A stretch of DNA of 64,000 nt from Olsenella sp. oral taxon 807 (GTDB lineage: Bacteria; Actinomycetota; Coriobacteriia; Coriobacteriales; Atopobiaceae): contig NZ_CP012069.2 in assembly GCF_001189515.2 (NCBI RefSeq), positions 1-64,000 of the forward strand, read 5' to 3'. Below, piece by piece: positions 1 to 10,106 of the stretch. A program made the translations under genes and the position numbers. Within the stretch, counting starts at the first letter, position 1. Each line of letters begins with the position of its first letter. Under the pieces are notes generated by a model. That model searched no databases, was not told the origin of the DNA, and saw nothing but the letters and a program-made list of their open reading frames with translations.

Positions 1-177
1 GTGGTGCGCGACCAGGTGCTTGAGGAGCACCCAGAGCTGCGTGCCGTCCTCACCAAGCTCAATGGCACGATCACTGACGGTGACATGGCGCAGATGAACT
101 ACGAGGTGGAGAGCGAAGGCCGCCCGCCCGAGGACGTGGCCCGCGAGTATCTTCAGGAGAAGGGACTGCTCTCATGA
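1..177 (+). CDS. Glycine betaine/choline ABC transporter substrate-binding protein, C-terminal end (partial)
   Basis: Only the last 58 residues are in the window, entering open at base 1. The tail has a helical segment beginning EEHPELRAVLTKL, then DGDMAQMNYEVE and the end AREYLQEKGLLS. This matches the C-terminus of OpuAC/OpuCC-type binding proteins that capture quaternary-ammonium osmolytes outside the membrane. The stop (175-177) overlaps the ATG of the next gene by ATGA, so the two are in one operon and probably translationally coupled. Whether the missing part is a lone binding protein or a permease fusion cannot be seen. Confidence 0.8.
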   Translation: MVRDQVLEEHPELRAVLTKLNGTITDGDMAQMNYEVESEGRPPEDVAREYLQEKGLLS

Positions 178-1043
178 GCGATGAGAAGCGAGACGTCGCG
201 GCAGGTGTGGACGCGGCGGGGGCAGACGACGTGGCGAAGGCAGACGATGCGGCACGCGGCGCCGCAGGCGTGCCGGCCATTGAGTACCGCCATGTGACCA
301 AGGCCTTCGAGGGCGAGTCGAATGACACGAGCAAGCTCGCGCTCGACGACGTCTCGCTCTCCATAGGCCGCGGGGAGTTCGTTTGCGTCATAGGCTCGTC
401 GGGCGGCGGCAAGACCACGCTGCTCAAGATGGCCAACGGTCTGGTGATGCCCACGTCTGGCGACGTGCTCGTTGACGGCAAAAACGTGCGGAACACCGAC
501 TTGGTCGAGCTTCGACGCAACATCGGCTACGCCATACAGGGTAGCGTGCTCTTTCCGCACATGACGGTTGAGCAGAACATTTCCTATGTGCCCAACCTCT
601 GGAACGGACGCGACCATGAGCGCACCCGTGGGGCCGTGCGCAAGTGGATGGGCATCGTGGGCCTCGACGATGACCTGCTCGAGCGCTTCCCGGCGGAGCT
701 TTCTGGCGGGCAGCAGCAGCGCGTGGGCATTGCGCGGGCGCTTGCCGCATCGCCTGACATCCTGCTCATGGACGAGCCCTTTGGCGCCGTGGACGAGATC
801 ACGCGTGGCCAGCTTCAGTGCGAGATGCGCCGCATCTACGAGAAGACGAGCATCACGGTGATGTTCGTGACGCATGACATACGCGAGGCGCTGCGGCTGG
901 GCACGCGCGTGGCCGTGGTGGACGGAGGGCATGTGCTGCAGTACGCCGAGCCGGCCGAGCTGCTCGCGCACCCCACTGATGGCTTTGTGCAGAGGCTCGT
1001 TGCGGGCATCTCGCCAGAGGACCTGGAGTGGAGGAGGACGTAG
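174..1043 (+). CDS. Glycine betaine/osmoprotectant ABC transporter ATP-binding protein
   Basis: A 289-residue ABC ATPase expected to power import of compatible solutes at the inner face of the membrane. Visible motifs in order: Walker A GSSGGGKTT (about residue 75), Q-loop GYAIQGSVLFPHMT, signature LSGGQQQRVGIARAL, Walker B ILLMDEPFGAVD and H-loop VTHD. The FPHMTVEQNI stretch and the order of motifs are like OpuCA/ProV/EhuA-type proteins. The protein ends at ISPEDLEWRRT, so the C-terminal CBS pair of OpuCA is absent. The first roughly 40 residues are an acidic, Ala/Asp-rich extension. It starts inside the stop of the upstream binding-protein gene, and no further operon member follows. Confidence 0.9.
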   Translation: MSDEKRDVAAGVDAAGADDVAKADDAARGAAGVPAIEYRHVTKAFEGESNDTSKLALDDVSLSIGRGEFVCVIGSSGGGKTTLLKMANGLVMPTSGDVLVDGKNVRNTDLVELRRNIGYAIQGSVLFPHMTVEQNISYVPNLWNGRDHERTRGAVRKWMGIVGLDDDLLERFPAELSGGQQQRVGIARALAASPDILLMDEPFGAVDEITRGQLQCEMRRIYEKTSITVMFVTHDIREALRLGTRVAVVDGGHVLQYAEPAELLAHPTDGFVQRLVAGISPEDLEWRRT

Positions 1044-1385
1044 GCATCCGTGTCGGGCCGTGACGCAAAAAAGACGGGGCTATGACTGAGCGGGCTGTTT
1101 TGGCGCCATGCGTGTCATCTCAGCGAGCGGGCCAGTCGGTATCGGTGCGCTGCGCCACGCTGGGGCAGGACGCAGGCGTTTGCCTATGGCAGCCTCCGCA
1201 TGACGCCATACCGGGGGTAGACTCCCCGTGACACTCAGGTGGGGCTGAGTCGGTCCTGGATGGTTGCAGCGGCGCTCAATTGCAGTCTTGAGCTATCAGT
1301 TGTTGCCTCCGCGACCTAGCTCTTTCGTACGCCTGGAACTGGGGTTCACATGAGCCCACAAAATCTCCGCACCTCGAATTGAAGA
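1044..1385. other. Intergenic region without a recognisable gene
   Basis: No coding sequence with recognisable features was found on either strand. There is no clear stem plus T-run terminator for the ABC operon, only a short run of A in GACGCAAAAAAGACGG just past the stop. The right edge carries the LexA-like box annotated separately. Confidence 0.5.
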
Positions 1386-1397
1386 GAACATGCGTTC
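1386..1397 (+). promoter_or_regulatory. Candidate LexA (SOS) box GAACATGCGTTC
   Basis: GAACATGCGTTC is a perfect 12-bp dyad, flanked A...T so that AGAACATGCGTTCT is also symmetrical. It fits the LexA/DinR operator pattern GAAC-N4-GTTC used by Gram-positive and actinobacterial SOS regulons. It lies 58 bp before the preferred ATG of the Rpn-type nuclease gene, where a repressor would block transcription. No convincing -35/-10 pair can be read around it. Confidence 0.55.
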
Positions 1398-1454
1398 TTG
1401 TCCTGTGCTATGGTAATGGCAAGACACGGCGGCGGACGGAGGGACGGTGGTCGG

Positions 1455-2285
1455 ATGGCACAGGCGAGGCGGGACATGGGCGAGCTGAGGCCCATAGACG
1501 ACCTGATGTTTCGGGTGATGGCGAGGGACGAGGCCTTCTGCGGGGAGCTCCTGGGGGTGCTGCTCCAGGACAGGGGGCTCACGGTCGTGAAGAGCACCCC
1601 GCAGTCCCACGTCACGAACGCGCGGGGCCGCTCGGCGGTCCTCGACGCCCTCTGCGAGCTCTCCGACGGCAGGCTCGTGAACGTGGAGGTGCAGCGCGCC
1701 GACGATGACGACCTCCAGAGGCGGGTGCGCTACTACGCCTCGCTCGTGACGACCGACAGGACGCCCCCGGGCGCGCGCTTCGCCGACGTCCCGGACGTCT
1801 GCGTGGCGCTCGTCTGCGAGTTCGACCCCCTCGGGGAGGGCTGCCCGCTGTATCATGTGGACAGGGTCGTCAGGGAGGGCGGGCGTGCGCTCGACAACGG
1901 CCTCGAGGAGCTCTACGTGAACGCCCTGGCGAGGGACGGCGGCGAGGTCTCGGCCCTCATGAGGGTGTTCACAGAGGCCGAGGCGTACGACGAGGCGCGC
2001 TTCCCGGAGACGTCGAGGGTGAAGAGAAGGCTCAGGGAGACGGAGGAGGGGCGAGAGGACATGGGCAGCGTCATAGAGGAGATCCGAGAGGAGATCCGCG
2101 CGGAGTGCATCGCGGAGGGCGAGGAGAGGGGGACGCTCAAGACGCTCGTCCGGCTCGTGCGCGACGGGCTCGTGAGCGTGCAGGACGCCGCCGCATCGGC
2201 GGGGGTGAACGCCGACGAGATCAGGCGCGTACTCGCGCAGGGGTCGGCGCGCACCGCGCCCGCCCCCGGGAGGGTCCGCACCTGA
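1455..2285 (+). CDS. Rpn family (PD-(D/E)XK) recombination-promoting nuclease/putative transposase
   Basis: A 276-residue protein. The N-terminal half starts RPIDDLMFRVMARDEAFC and carries AVLDALCELSDGRLVNVEVQ, matching the PD-(D/E)XK nuclease core of the Rpn/PF12784 family (D then E-x-Q). Then comes RRVRYYASLV and a helical C-terminus ending in a likely DNA-contacting segment (DEIRRVL). Family members nick DNA and promote RecA-independent recombination in E. coli. Upstream in-frame starts at 1410 and 1416 would lie almost on the LexA-like box, so 1455 (or 1476) is preferred. The gene stands alone. The upstream dyad suggests DNA-damage control, which is inference. Confidence 0.75.
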   Translation: MAQARRDMGELRPIDDLMFRVMARDEAFCGELLGVLLQDRGLTVVKSTPQSHVTNARGRSAVLDALCELSDGRLVNVEVQRADDDDLQRRVRYYASLVTTDRTPPGARFADVPDVCVALVCEFDPLGEGCPLYHVDRVVREGGRALDNGLEELYVNALARDGGEVSALMRVFTEAEAYDEARFPETSRVKRRLRETEEGREDMGSVIEEIREEIRAECIAEGEERGTLKTLVRLVRDGLVSVQDAAASAGVNADEIRRVLAQGSARTAPAPGRVRT

Positions 2286-2500
2286 TCTTGTTACCGGGGA
2301 GGTTTGCGGTAATGGCGAGTCGGCACTTGGTTGTAGCGAGCTTGGGATCCAGCGATCCAAGACGTGAGTTCGTCTACCACGTTGTTGGGTGAGCCAAGAA
2401 GGATATGGTTGGCTCGCCTGTGCGGACGGATCTCGGCGTACGCCGCAGTGAGCGGCGAGTCGGTTCCGTGCGTGAGGCCAATGCATCGAGGACCTCAAGG
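2286..2500. other. Intergenic, no gene recognised
   Basis: The region between the Rpn gene and the hydrolase fragment holds no recognisable product on either strand. Short imperfect dyads such as GGGATCCAGCGATCC are present, but nothing that can be named. Confidence 0.35.
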
Positions 2501-2697
2501 TGTTGGCCCTGCTGCCCTACGCCAGGGGCGATAACACGGCAAAGTTCAGCGTTCCGAAGGGCTACTGCGTCGAGCGGTCGCTCCATCGCTATCCACGCCC
2601 GACCACGCTGATCTTCGAGACGGGCGGCCACCTCATGGTCGGTCACGGCCAAGAGATCAGCGAGGCGGTTTGCGACTTCATCGACAAGGGTGGGTGA
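2501..2697 (+). pseudogene. Alpha/beta-hydrolase C-terminal fragment
   Basis: About 65 codons read LALLPYARGDNT...HRYPRPTTLIFETGGHLMVGHGQEI. The GGHLMVGH segment followed by a final helix looks like the catalytic-histidine strand and last helix of alpha/beta hydrolases. The nucleophile elbow and everything before it are missing and there is no start region. I read it as a gene relic. The similarity is judged by eye only. Confidence 0.35.
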
Positions 2698-2822
2698 GCC
2701 GTGGTGGCTCGGGTCTTGAGGCTCAGGAGGGCCGCGTCTAAGGGGGTCGCACCAGAGGACTCGCCCAACCGGAGCAGCTCGCTGCTGCAACCGAACATAG
2801 GATGACACCAGCCGCTTTCGCC

Positions 2823-3935
2823 CTACTCCAGGGCCAGCGCCGTCTCCCGCAGCCTGGCCATGACGTCGATGTTCTGCGTGCAGACATGGTTGCACTGCCC
2901 GCATCGGATGCAGTCGGACGCCAGTCCCCTCCCGCCCGTGGCCTTCCCGTACGCGAGCCTCGCCGCCTCTATGAGTCCGTCTCCCAGGCGCAGGTTCATG
3001 GCGGCGAACACGTCGGGTATGGGGATGTGCTTGGGGCATCCCTTGACGCAGTACTGGCAGGCCGTGCACGGGATGATGGGCGATGTGCCCACGATGGCCT
3101 GTACCCTGCGGATGAGTGCGTGCTCGCGCTCGTCGAGCGGCCTGAAGTCGCGCATGTAGGAGAGGTTGTCTTGCATCTGGGCGAGGTTGGACATGCCCGA
3201 GAGCACGGTGAGGATGCCCTCGAGCGAGGCCACGAAGCGCACAGCCCACGAGGCGCAGGACATGTCGGGTGAGGCCTCCCTCATCAGGCGCGCCGCCTCG
3301 CGCGGTGGGTTTGCCAGCTTGCCGCCCTTGACGGGCTCCATGACCACGATGGGCTTGCCGTGCCTGCGCGCGACCTCGTAGTTCTGCCGGGACATCACGC
3401 TCGCGCTCTCCCAGTCGGCGTAGTTGAGCTGCAGCTGCACGAAGTCGACCTCTGGGTGCTCGAGGAGCAGCTGGTCAAGCAGCTCTGGGTCGGAGTGGAA
3501 CGAGAACCCCACGTGCTTGATGAGCCCGGCCTCCCTCTGCCTTTGTGCGTAGTCCCACAGGTGCAGGCGCTCGTACTTTCGGTAGTTGCTGCGCGAGAGG
3601 GCATGTAGGAGGTAGTAGTCGAGGTAGCCCGCGCCCGTGCGCCTGAGGGAGGCCTCGAGCTGCTTGCGTGCGGACCTCTCCGATAGCGCTATGGGGGCGT
3701 AGAGCTTGCTCGCGAGCGTGTACGACTCGCGCGGGTGGCGCTTGACGAGCGCCTTGGCGACGGCATCCTCCGAGCCCACGTACACATAGGCGGTGTCGAA
3801 GTACGTGAAGCCGCCCTCCAGGAAGGCGTCGACCATCTGCGACACCTGCCTGATGTCGATGCGCCCCAGCCTGCGGGGAAGCCGCATGAGCCCAAATCCC
3901 AGCTTTGGTGTGGCGCAAGCCACGTCCTTATCCAT
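2823..3935 (-). CDS. Aldo/keto reductase with C-terminal 2x[4Fe-4S] ferredoxin domain
   Basis: A 370-residue fusion. The N-terminal barrel opens LGFGLMRLP, has the tetrad region FDTAYVYVG (Asp, Tyr), the Lys of ASKLYAP and a LLHAL histidine, and later VMEPVKGGKLA. From about residue 295 two ferredoxin-type clusters appear, CTACQYCVKGCPK and CIRCGQCNHVC. This layout is the anaerobic-bacterial Fe-S aldo/keto reductase family, presumed to reduce carbonyl substrates with electrons passing through the clusters; the substrate is unknown. The ATG at 3935 is preceded by GGAGGG at good spacing, so the longer upstream frame is rejected. A TATACT hexamer lies about 40 bp upstream on the same strand. Confidence 0.9.
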   Translation of the reverse strand: MDKDVACATPKLGFGLMRLPRRLGRIDIRQVSQMVDAFLEGGFTYFDTAYVYVGSEDAVAKALVKRHPRESYTLASKLYAPIALSERSARKQLEASLRRTGAGYLDYYLLHALSRSNYRKYERLHLWDYAQRQREAGLIKHVGFSFHSDPELLDQLLLEHPEVDFVQLQLNYADWESASVMSRQNYEVARRHGKPIVVMEPVKGGKLANPPREAARLMREASPDMSCASWAVRFVASLEGILTVLSGMSNLAQMQDNLSYMRDFRPLDEREHALIRRVQAIVGTSPIIPCTACQYCVKGCPKHIPIPDVFAAMNLRLGDGLIEAARLAYGKATGGRGLASDCIRCGQCNHVCTQNIDVMARLRETALALE

Positions 3936-4259
3936 TACCCCACCCTCCCTCTCCATGGGATGAAGCGACTGCCTGTGGAGTATAGCAGGATGTGGGGCGA
4001 GGGCGAACGCGGCCGTCCGGGGGTGGCCGCCCATCCCCTTTGGCAGTTACTTCTCACGGGTGGGCCAGTGACGCCTTCTCGGGACAGCGCGGCGTCAGCG
4101 GCCCCCTCACGCGCCGCGACCCTCGACGCGATCCACCGTTGCGCGGGGCTGTGCCGGACAGGGCCGCCCGCGAGGCTGCGCTTGCCGACGACCAAGGGCA
4201 TCCGGCCCACCCGAGGAAGGTAACCCTGAGTTCCCGGCACCTCCTTAGCCCACCACTGG
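3936..4259. other. Intergenic region upstream of the reductase
   Basis: Contains the likely reductase promoter (TATACT on the minus strand near 3974). Past that there is no gene I can recognise. The sequence is increasingly GC-rich towards the repeat block at 4260. Confidence 0.4.
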
Positions 4260-4582
4260 CAGCCCGATGGGGTCCCGTCCTAACCCAGGGCGTGCCATCG
4301 GCGAGGCCCTCTGCCCATATTGCGCCTTTCCGTGCGGCCGGGCCCCAAACCAGGGCCTGCGGGCCCCGGCGCAAACCGCCCCGCAGCCTGGCGGGGGGTT
4401 GCCCGGACGCGTTTGCCCAGTTGGGCCACTTCCCATAGTGCCCCGCAGGCTGGCGGGGGGTCGCGCCCCACGCCCCCCGGGCGGTGACGTGACCAAAAAG
4501 CGCAGCCTGCGCGACGTGGGGGGCCGCAGACTGCGCCTCTCCGTGAGGTGTCGGGCCAGGATGCGTCCCTCCGCAAGGCCGC
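4260..4582. repeat. GC-rich intergenic repeat block (CCCCGCAG-CTGGCGGGGGG motif, degenerate CTCACGG-type units)
   Basis: Two copies of CCCCGCAGSCTGGCGGGGGG (4381 and 4441) sit about 60 bp apart. Inverted copies occur near 58095 and 58157. Downstream come GTGACCAAAAAGCGCAGCCTG and CAGACTGCGCCTCTCCGTGAG, degenerate forms of the 31-bp-period array unit found at 34.5, 43.5 and 58 kb. The block directly precedes the truncated start of the RHS gene and probably replaced its N-terminal part. Confidence 0.55.
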
Positions 4583-7500
4583 GTGCGGCCCTCCTCCGCA
4601 GCCCCGCCGCCGTCCCCCGCAGGCCTGGCGGCCGTCGTGCACAGGGACGGCGACCAGGGCCCCTCCGACGCCGGCGGCGCGGCCGGCAGGCTCGGCGAGG
4701 GCTGGTCCGACAGCTTCGACTACGGCCTCACGATAGGCGGCGGCCTGGCCGACGCCACGCTGCCGGGGGGCATGCACGCCTGCTTCACGGGGGACGACGA
4801 GGCGGGCTACACGCCCCTGTTCGGCGCGAGGTACAGGCTCAGGCGGGAGGGCGAGGGGCACGTCCTGACCCTGCCCGGGGGCACGGAGCTCTCCTTCGAC
4901 GCAAGGGGGCGCGCCCTCGTCGCGCGGGGCAAAAACGGCCTCTCACTCTCCTTCGCCTACGAGGAGGGCAGGCTCTCGTCCGTCACGAGCTCCGCAGGCA
5001 GCGTGAGCCTCTCGTACGGCGAGGGCGGCAGGCTCTCGGGCGTGTCCGACAGCGCCGGCCGCTCCGTGTCGTACGGCTGGGAGGGCGGCAGGCTCTCCTC
5101 GGTCACGAACGCGGACGGCAACACCATGACGCTCTCGTGGGACGGCTCGGGGCTCCTCTCCAGGATGAGCGACTACGACGCCTCCGCGCTCATCGAGAAC
5201 CGCTACGACGACAGGGGCAGGGTCACGAGCCAGTGGTCCAAGTCCACCGGCACCACGGGCATCTCGTACGACGCCGAGGGACGCACGAACAGCGCGACGG
5301 ACGCCCTCGGCCACAAGAGCTCGGTGACCTACGACGCCGAGGGCCGCATAGCCAGGAGCGTGTCGGACGGCCACGAGAGGACCGTGTCCTACGACGAGCG
5401 GGGCTTTCGCTCGAGCGAGACCGACTGGCTGGGCAACGTCACGCGCTACGAGTGCGACGCGCGCGGCAACGTCACGGCCAGGCACCTGCCGGACGGCACG
5501 GTCGAGCGCCTTGGCTGGGACAAGGAGAACAGGCTCACGAGCTCGACCTCCGCCGGCGGGGCCACCACCACCTACGCCTGGGGCGAGGCGGGCGACCTCG
5601 CCTCGGTGACGGACCCCCTGGGCAACGTGACCAGCTACGGCTACGACGGCGACCACAACAGGATCTCCGTGACCGACGCCCTGGGCAACGTCACGCGCCT
5701 CGGCTGGGACGAGGCGGGCAGGCTCGCCTCGGTGACGGACGCCTCGGGCGCCCGCGCCAGCATCGGCTACGACGGGGCCGGGCGCGTCGCCACGCTCACG
5801 GACGGCCTGGGCAACGTGACCGGCTACGAGTACCTGCCGGGCGGCGCCCTCGCGAGGAGGGTTGACGCCGCGGGCGGCGCCTGGGCCTTCGAGTACGACG
5901 CGTCGGGCAGGCGCACCAAGGCAACGGCGCCAGACGGCACGTCCACGCTCTGGGCCTACGACGAGGCGGGCAGGCCGGCCACGCAGACCGACGCCGCCGG
6001 CAACGAGACCCGCCTCGAGTGGGACGCCCTGGGCGGGCTTGCCGGCGTGACGGACGCCGCCGGCAACAGGGTGGCCTACACGTGCGACTCCGACGGCAAC
6101 GTCACCTCCGTGACCGACGCCCTGGGCAACGTGCGCAGCCTCGAGCGGGACGACAACGGGCGCCCCGTGCGCTCCACCGACGCGAGGGGCAACGCCACGA
6201 CCTACTCCTGGGACCCCTGCGGGCGCCTTCTGGAGGTCACGGATGCGGACGGCACGGCGCGCGCGGAGTACGACGCGGACGGCAGGCCCGTGCGCGTCAC
6301 GGACAGGACGGGCGCCCAGACCTCCTACGCCTGGGACGCCGCAGGCAGGCTCGCCTCGGTGACGGACGCCCTCGGCAACGTGACCAGCTACGAGCGCGAC
6401 GCGCTCGGGCAGCCCACGGCGGTGGTCGACCCCCTGGGTGCGGCCACGCGCTACTCCTGGGACCCCTGCGGGCGCCCCCTCGGGGTCGAAGGCCCCACGG
6501 GGGAGGCGACCTCGTACGTCTGGGACGCCGCCGGCAGGCTCGAGCGCATGCGCGACGCGACCGGCGAGACGACGCTCTCCCATGACGCCCTGGGCGATCT
6601 CACGGAGCTGACCTGGCCCGACGGCACGTCCGAGCGCTGGGAGCGCGACGCCCTGGGAAGGCCGCTGTCCGCGACCGACCGCGCGGGCGCGGTCACGCGC
6701 TACTCCTGGGACGCCGTGGGCGACCTCGTGCGGGTGACGGACCCCCTGGGCGGCCAGACGAGCTACGGCCACGACGCCCTGGGCAACGTCACCTCGCTGA
6801 CGGACGCGGGGGGCGTCACGAGGCGCTGGTCCTACGACGGGCGCGGCCTCGTCTCGTCGGCGAGCGACGCCCTGGGAAACGTCACCTCCTACTCCTGGGA
6901 CGCCGAGGGCGACCTGGCATCCGAGCGCGACCCAGACGGGCGCACCGTGACCTGGGAGCGCGACGCGGCCGGCCGCCCCGTGGCCGTCACGGGCAGCGGC
7001 GGCGTCCATGACCGCTACACCTGGGACGCCGAGGGCGCCCTCACCTCCATGGAGGGGGAGGGCGGGACGACGTCCTTCGGGCGCGACGCCCTCGGCAGGA
7101 TCACCTCGACGCGCTACCCGGGAGGCGAGGTCGCCTCCTACGCCTACGACGCCTGCGGCAGGAGGGAGTCGCTCACCTACCCGGACGGCACGGTGGCGAG
7201 GTGGTCGTGGGACGCCGCCGGGCGCCTGGTGGGCGTGGACGACGACGGCCGGGCCACCAGCTACGCCTACGACGCGGCGGGCCGGCTCGCCTCCACCCGG
7301 ACGCCCGACGGCTGGCGCGAGGACTGGGCCTACGACGCGGCGGGCCTCGCGGCCTCACGGGTGACCACCACGGCCGACGGCGGGAGGCACGAGGCCTCCT
7401 GGGCCTACGACGCCGCAGGAAGGCTCACCTCCAGGCGCGAGCAGGGGGTGGCCGGGGGTGACCCCGGCGCCTCCGGCGACTACGCCTACGACGCATGCGG

Positions 7501-9236
7501 ACGGCTGGTCCTTGCCTCCGACGCCTCGGGGGAGCGCACCTACGCCTGGGACGCCGCGGGCAGGCTCGCGCGCGAGCGCTCGGGCGCCGGGGAGACCTCG
7601 TACTCCTGGGACGCCGCAGGCAGGCTCGCGAGCAGGGAGGGTCCAGGCGGCAGGGAGGACTACTCCTACGATGGCAGGGGCGACATGGTCCTGTCCCGCT
7701 TCCTCAAGGATGGGCGCGTGGGCTTCACCTCCTGGTCCTACGACGGCCTGGGCAGGCCCGCCCTGGCCCTGGGGAGCGAGGGGGCGGGCCGCTGGTCGCG
7801 CGACCCCGTGGGCGCCGTGGTCTCCGGCTCGGGCGGCGAGGTGCTTCGCGACTACGCCTCGCCGGGGCTCGAGGCCCTCGTGCGGCGCGGGCCGGACGGC
7901 GCCTCCGAGCGCTCGGCCTGGGGCCTCTCCCGCGTGGGCGTGACGACCCCGGGCGGACGGGCGCTCGTCCCCCACGCCGACTGGCTGGGCACGGAGCGCT
8001 CCTGGGGCTCGGCCGCGGACGGCTCCGCGGCGGGCTGGGCGTCCCTCGACGAGTGGGGGTCCGAGCTGCCCGGCGGGCGCGACGCCGGCGCGGGCGGGCT
8101 GTGGGCCGGCCTCGAGGGGCTCTGTGGCCCCGAGGGGGGCTGGTCGGCGGGCCCGAGGGCCTACTCGCCCGCATCGAGGGCGTTCCTCTCGCCCGACCCG
8201 GAGGCGCCCGACGCGCCCGACCCCGCCACGGCGGCCGCCCACGCCTGCGCGGGGGGCTCGCCGCCCTCGGTGGTCGACCCCTCGGGAGGCAGGGCCACGC
8301 CCGCGCAGGGCGGGTGGGACGAGCAGGGCTGGAGGGCGACGCAGGCCCGGAGGGCCGTGGCGGCCGGCGCCCGCGACGCGGCCGGGCTCGCGGGGATCGC
8401 AGGGCAGGCGCACCGAGTCCTACTCCGGGCTCGTCTGCGGCACCGTCGCCAGGGGGCAGAGGACGACCCACGCCGCGAGCCCGCACGGGGTCCCCGACGT
8501 GGCGGGCATGATCCCGGGCCCCGTGGGCTTCGCCGCAGACGTCGCGAACGCCGGCCTCTGCGTCTGGGAGGGCGACTGGGCGGGCGCGGGCATGTCCGCC
8601 GCGCCCAGGGTCTTCGACATCTTCAGGGCGGGCAGGGCGGCCTCCTCCTCGACCAGGTTCGCCTCTCGCGGCGACGACATGGCGAGGGCGGCCACGCGGG
8701 GCGAGGGGTTCGCGTCCCGCACGTGGTCGCGCGCGAAGTCCGCCTTCAGGTCGTTCAGGGACGAGGTGGGCGACTTCGCGCGCGAGGTGGCCGGGAGCGA
8801 GAGCGGGGCCGTCACTCCCCGCTTCGTCCTTCCCTTCGGCGAGGACGTGGCGAGGGCGGCGAAGAAGGTGAGCAAGTTCGCCTCGCACGGGGACGACGTG
8901 GCGGGGGCTGTTGCGAATAGCAGGCGCGCTGCCTTTCGACAGGCAAAGCGGGATCTTGGCATTCCGGTCAGCCGACAGCCAGACAAGGTGCATAAGGTCA
9001 TCAAGGATATACACGGGAAGGTGATCCCCGGAGGGAGAGGGTATCAGTTCAATACTGGCGTTATCATAGGTGAAAACGGGTCTCCCAAGGCTCTACACAG
9101 GGATATCTTTGACCATCCGAACGGCCACGTGTTCCCCGACGGTGGGAGGGTGGGTCCACATTTCAACACGCAGGTTGTTGACAAAGATAAGGTGACCTGG
9201 GGGAAGGAGCACTATTGGTACGGGAAGGGGACATGA
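4583..9236 (+). pseudogene. RHS/YD-repeat protein with HNH-like toxin tip; N-terminally truncated and frameshifted
   Basis: The first frame holds about 1270 residues of RHS core: several dozen repeats of the type Y-x-x-x-GRL-x-x-VTDxxGN, then LDEWGSELPGG, RAYSPASRAFLSPDP and VVDPSGG, the conserved pre-tip region. No signal peptide or N-terminal domain is present. Near 8400 one extra base relative to the orphan copy at 14396 shifts the frame. The next frame continues HTESYSG-type sequence, FDIFRAGRAASSS, then a tip: FRQAKRDLGIPVSRQPD ... FDHPNGHVF ... GPHFN. This resembles polymorphic nuclease toxins of the HNH/Endo VII type with a DH pair and GPHFN. RHS proteins form a shell around a cleaved C-terminal toxin delivered to neighbouring cells. 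As written, the toxin is cut off from its core. Confidence 0.85.
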
Positions 9237-9949
9237 CGGGGGGCGTCCTCCCGATGGACGGGCCCCTGGGCAGCTGGGGCTGCGAGGTGCGGCGCCCGGG
9301 CGAGGGGGACGAGCTCCTGGACTCGCTGGGGCCGGGGCACCTGTGCCTGGGGCTGGGATACAACGGCTGGCTGTACCGCGAGGGCGAGGGCGCCGATCGC
9401 GACCTCGCGGCCTGGGCGCTGGCGTGCCTGCGCGCTGCGGGGGCCGACGGCATGGGCGTCCTGTGCCACGCGCTGGTGTGCGGGGGCGGGAGGGCCACCC
9501 TGCTCCGCGGCCTCTGGGCCACCTGCGAGGGCGGGGACTGGGACGGATGGGAGAGGGGCGCCGAGGCCGTGGTCCATGTCAACGGTCGGGAGTGGCGCTG
9601 CGCGATAGCCCGGGGCGGGCTCAGCGCCCTCTCACGGCTGCTCACGGGGCCCCTCGGCGTTGTCACGTACCTGGGCCCGCGCGGGACGGAGTGGTCCGCG
9701 CCCCTCGCGGCCGACCTGCTCCGCGCGTGCCTCGGCGAGGGGGAACACCCGGGGCTCCGGGAGTGCGAGCTCGTCCTCGACGCCGGGGCGGCCTACCTCT
9801 GGACGTACGGCGACCCGGGCGCCGGCCCCACCGTCAACTTCGTGTGGCGCGAGGGCGCCCCGCTCGCGGGCCTCCTCGCCCGGGCCGCCCGGGCCGCCCC
9901 CGGCCTCGCCCCGCCCCCGCGCAGCTACGCGCGCCGGCACCTCCCCTGA
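9233..9949 (+). CDS. Candidate immunity protein for the RHS tip
   Basis: A 238-residue acidic, Gly/Ala-rich cytoplasmic protein of no family I recognise (GPGHLCLGLGYNGWLY, WALACLRAAGADGMG, HVNGREWRC). The ATG lies in the ATGA overlap with the toxin-tip stop and behind GGGAAGGGG. Position is the basis for the call: immunity genes follow RHS tips immediately and are usually coupled to them. A decayed copy of its first 60 or so bases lies at 34233. There are no membrane segments. The alternative is a toxin accessory protein. Confidence 0.6.
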   Translation: MTGGVLPMDGPLGSWGCEVRRPGEGDELLDSLGPGHLCLGLGYNGWLYREGEGADRDLAAWALACLRAAGADGMGVLCHALVCGGGRATLLRGLWATCEGGDWDGWERGAEAVVHVNGREWRCAIARGGLSALSRLLTGPLGVVTYLGPRGTEWSAPLAADLLRACLGEGEHPGLRECELVLDAGAAYLWTYGDPGAGPTVNFVWREGAPLAGLLARAARAAPGLAPPPRSYARRHLP

Positions 9950-9977
9950 CTGGCGAGGGGCTCCCACGTCGGGGCGA

Positions 9978-10007
9978 CGGCGTACGCAGATCGCGAGATA
10001 GCCGCCC
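9978..10007 (+). repeat. 60-bp GTGTACAC-arm element, left half only, cut by IS3 end
   Basis: CGTACGCAGATCGCGAGATAG matches the left part of the diverged elements at 23047 and 31090. The match stops exactly where the IS3-type terminal repeat begins at 10008, so the element was probably split by that insertion. The right half is not found beyond 14044. Confidence 0.55.
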
Positions 10008-10106
10008 TGAGCTGTATCGTATTCTCGGACATGACGTGAGCCAAAAACCCAATGGTGGGGTAATGGGATAACTAACCTATGACAGTCGGGAGGGAGGTCC
10101 CAGAGG

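Noticed and set aside
4943-7009. A 688-codon reverse frame inside the RHS gene
   Set aside because: Low-complexity shadow of the YD-repeat coding strand; no start signal or domain.
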